Below, one piece after another: positions 62,288 through 64,000 of a stretch of DNA of 64,000 nt. This DNA is from Paraburkholderia sp. BL21I4N1 (GTDB taxonomy: Bacteria; Pseudomonadota; Gammaproteobacteria; Burkholderiales; Burkholderiaceae). The translations under genes were made by a program, and so were the position numbers. The notes beneath the pieces were generated by a model. That model was not told where the DNA came from. It did no database searches and saw only the letters and a list, made by a program, of their open reading frames with translations. How positions within the stretch are numbered: the stretch's first letter is position 1; every line of letters starts with the position of its first letter. The stretch lies in the NCBI RefSeq assembly GCF_002973525.1, contig NZ_PVEN01000008.1, positions 124,001 to 188,000 on the forward strand. The letters are read 5' to 3'.

Positions 62288-63853
62288 ATGATCAAGCAAG
62301 CGCTCATCTCCGTTTCCGACAAGTCCGGCATCGTCGACTTCGCCAAGTCGCTGTCCGACCTCGGCGTCAAGCTCCTGTCGACCGGCGGCACCGCGAAACT
62401 GCTCGCGGACGCGGGTCTGCCCGTCACCGAAGTCGCCGATTACACGGGCTTCCCGGAAATGCTCGATGGGCGCGTGAAAACGCTGCATCCGAAGGTGCAC
62501 GGCGGCATTCTGGCGCGCCGCGACCTCCCGGAACACATGGCCGCGCTTGAAAAGCACGACATTCCGACCATCGACCTGCTGGTCGTGAATCTGTACCCGT
62601 TCGTGCAGACCGTGTCGAAAGAAGAGTGCTCGCTGGAAGACGCGATCGAGAACATCGACATTGGCGGCCCGACCATGCTGCGTTCGGCGGCGAAGAATCA
62701 CCGCGACGTGACGGTGGTGGTCGATCCGACCGACTACGCGGTCGTGCTCGACGAAATGCGTGCGAACAGCAACGCGGTGTCGTACAAGACGAATTTCCGC
62801 CTCGCCACCAAGGTATTCGCGCACACCGCGCAGTACGACGGCGCGATCACGAACTACCTGACCAGCCTGACCGACGAGTTGCAACACGCGTCGCGCAACA
62901 CGTACCCGGCTACGTTCAACCTGGCGTTCGACAAGGTGCAAGACCTCCGCTACGGCGAAAACCCGCACCAGAGCGCGGCGTTCTACCGCGATCTGTCGGT
63001 GCCGGCCGGCGCGTTGGCGAACTACAGCCAGTTGCAGGGCAAGGAACTGTCCTACAACAACATCGCGGATTCCGACGCGGCGTGGGAATGCGTGAAGACG
63101 TTCGACGTGCCGGCCTGCGTGATCGTCAAGCACGCGAACCCGTGCGGCGTGGCGATCGGCGCGGATGCGCACGAAGCGTACGCGAAGGCGCTGCAGACCG
63201 ATCCGACGTCGGCATTCGGCGGCATCATCGCGTTCAACCGCGAAGTGGATGAAGCGGCGGCGCAAGCAGTGGCCAAGCAGTTCGTCGAAGTGCTGATCGC
63301 GCCGTCGTTCAGCGCGGCAGCGCGTCAGGTGTTCACGGCGAAGCAGAACGTGCGTCTGCTGGAAATCGCTTTGGGCGACGGTCACAACGCATTCGATCTG
63401 AAGCGCGTGGGCGGCGGCCTGCTGGTGCAATCGCTCGATTCGAAGAACGTGCAGCCGCGCGAATTGCGTGTGGTCACGAAACGTCACCCTACGCCGAAGG
63501 AAATGGACGACCTGCTGTTCGCATGGCGCGTGGCGAAGTACGTGAAGTCGAACGCGATCGTGTTCTGCGGCAACGGCATGACGCTGGGCGTCGGCGCCGG
63601 CCAGATGAGCCGCGTGGACTCGGCGCGTATCGCCAGCATCAAGGCACAGAACGCCGGTTTGACGCTGACGGGTTCGGCGGTGGCGTCGGACGCGTTCTTC
63701 CCGTTCCGTGACGGTCTGGACGTGGTGGTGGCGGCAGGCGCGACCTGCGTGATTCAACCGGGCGGCTCGATGCGCGACGACGAAGTGGTCAGCGCGGCGG
63801 ATGAGCACAACATCGCCATGGTGTTGACCGGTGTGCGTCACTTCCGGCATTGA
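62288..63853 (+). CDS. purH: bifunctional AICAR formyltransferase/IMP cyclohydrolase
   Basis: A 521-residue PurH for the last two steps of purine synthesis. The N-terminal IMP cyclohydrolase domain has LISVSDKSGIVDFAK, STGGTAKLL and DGRVKTLHPKVHGGIL. The formyltransferase domain includes LRYGENPHQSAAFY, CVIVKHANPCGVA and SDAFFPFRDGLD. Length matches the family. It follows fis by 56 bases. Confidence 0.97.
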   Translation: MIKQALISVSDKSGIVDFAKSLSDLGVKLLSTGGTAKLLADAGLPVTEVADYTGFPEMLDGRVKTLHPKVHGGILARRDLPEHMAALEKHDIPTIDLLVVNLYPFVQTVSKEECSLEDAIENIDIGGPTMLRSAAKNHRDVTVVVDPTDYAVVLDEMRANSNAVSYKTNFRLATKVFAHTAQYDGAITNYLTSLTDELQHASRNTYPATFNLAFDKVQDLRYGENPHQSAAFYRDLSVPAGALANYSQLQGKELSYNNIADSDAAWECVKTFDVPACVIVKHANPCGVAIGADAHEAYAKALQTDPTSAFGGIIAFNREVDEAAAQAVAKQFVEVLIAPSFSAAARQVFTAKQNVRLLEIALGDGHNAFDLKRVGGGLLVQSLDSKNVQPRELRVVTKRHPTPKEMDDLLFAWRVAKYVKSNAIVFCGNGMTLGVGAGQMSRVDSARIASIKAQNAGLTLTGSAVASDAFFPFRDGLDVVVAAGATCVIQPGGSMRDDEVVSAADEHNIAMVLTGVRHFRH

Positions 63854-63930
63854 TTTTTTGGCTGGTGTGACGGGGGCGGCCCGAGGGTGAAGTCGCTCGC
63901 CGTGGATGACTAGCTCGCGTTCAGCGATGA

Positions 63931-63966
63931 AACGGCCCGGCGGAGTTTTCCGCCGGGCCGTTTTCT
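63931..63966 (+). terminator. intrinsic terminator after purH
   Basis: AACGGCCCGGCGG and CCGCCGGGCCGTT form a 13-bp stem followed by TTCTTTT. Confidence 0.85.
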
Positions 63967-64000
63967 TTTGGCGCCGCCGAGGTTGCCATTGCATCGTTAC

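Noticed and set aside
1..64000. CRISPR array, cas genes, complete insertion sequence, rRNA or intact tRNA
   Set aside because: No regularly spaced repeats, no transposase or Cas motifs, and no full tRNA or rRNA sequence were seen on either strand.

Overview
The window is a piece of a beta-proteobacterial chromosome, most likely Burkholderiaceae and of Paraburkholderia type. The evidence is the high GC, the glp and dgo catabolic genes, the FMN-riboswitch ribB, and the conserved miaB-phoH-ybeY-corC-lnt and pepP-ubiH-dusB-fis-purH strings. No strain or database match is claimed.

Positions 1-8705 are an accessory element, probably integrative and conjugative or a remnant of one. Its left end lies outside the window. 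It carries the C-terminal part of a Ti-type TraA relaxase/helicase, a two-gene minus-strand unit whose first protein starts with an OST-HTH/LOTUS-like domain, a proteasome-like Ntn hydrolase, small unknown proteins, a ClpP-fold SDH-type serine protease, a BrnT/BrnA toxin-antitoxin pair and two more small unknown genes. The right boundary is recognisable. A tRNA 3' end fragment ending in CCA (about 8685-8705) is followed at once by a strong terminator, as expected when an element has recombined into a tRNA gene whose terminator stays on the chromosome side. No integrase is visible, so it is probably at the unseen left end. The two unrelated proteases encoded close together are the best candidate here for an undescribed system.

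Positions 8760-24800 hold chromosomal accessory metabolism. In order these are a chemoreceptor, an exported phosphatase-like lipoprotein / lipoprotein / Tat-exported phospholipase C group, LysR and MarR regulators with an EmrB-like drug exporter, an OYE-family flavoprotein, and a D-galactonate module (GntR regulator, dgoD, MFS transporter) with a perfect 18-bp operator palindrome. Positions 24900-36100 hold copCD, two orphan c-type cytochrome genes, a haemolysin-III-like membrane protein, RhlE helicase, a diiron ferritin-like protein, an MHS transporter and a gamma-glutamyltransferase.

Positions 36450-43205 contain the glycerol regulon: glpR, then after three unrelated genes glpD, glpK and glpF, with GlpR-like repeats before glpD. 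Next come a HAD phosphatase, ribB under an FMN riboswitch, an XRE-cupin regulator, a DHA1 exporter, a VOC protein and a LysR regulator. From 49312 to the right edge are housekeeping operons: tRNA modification, ribosome maturation and envelope lipoprotein acylation (miaB to lnt), an M48 peptidase, a GST, then pepP-ubiH-dusB-fis and purH.
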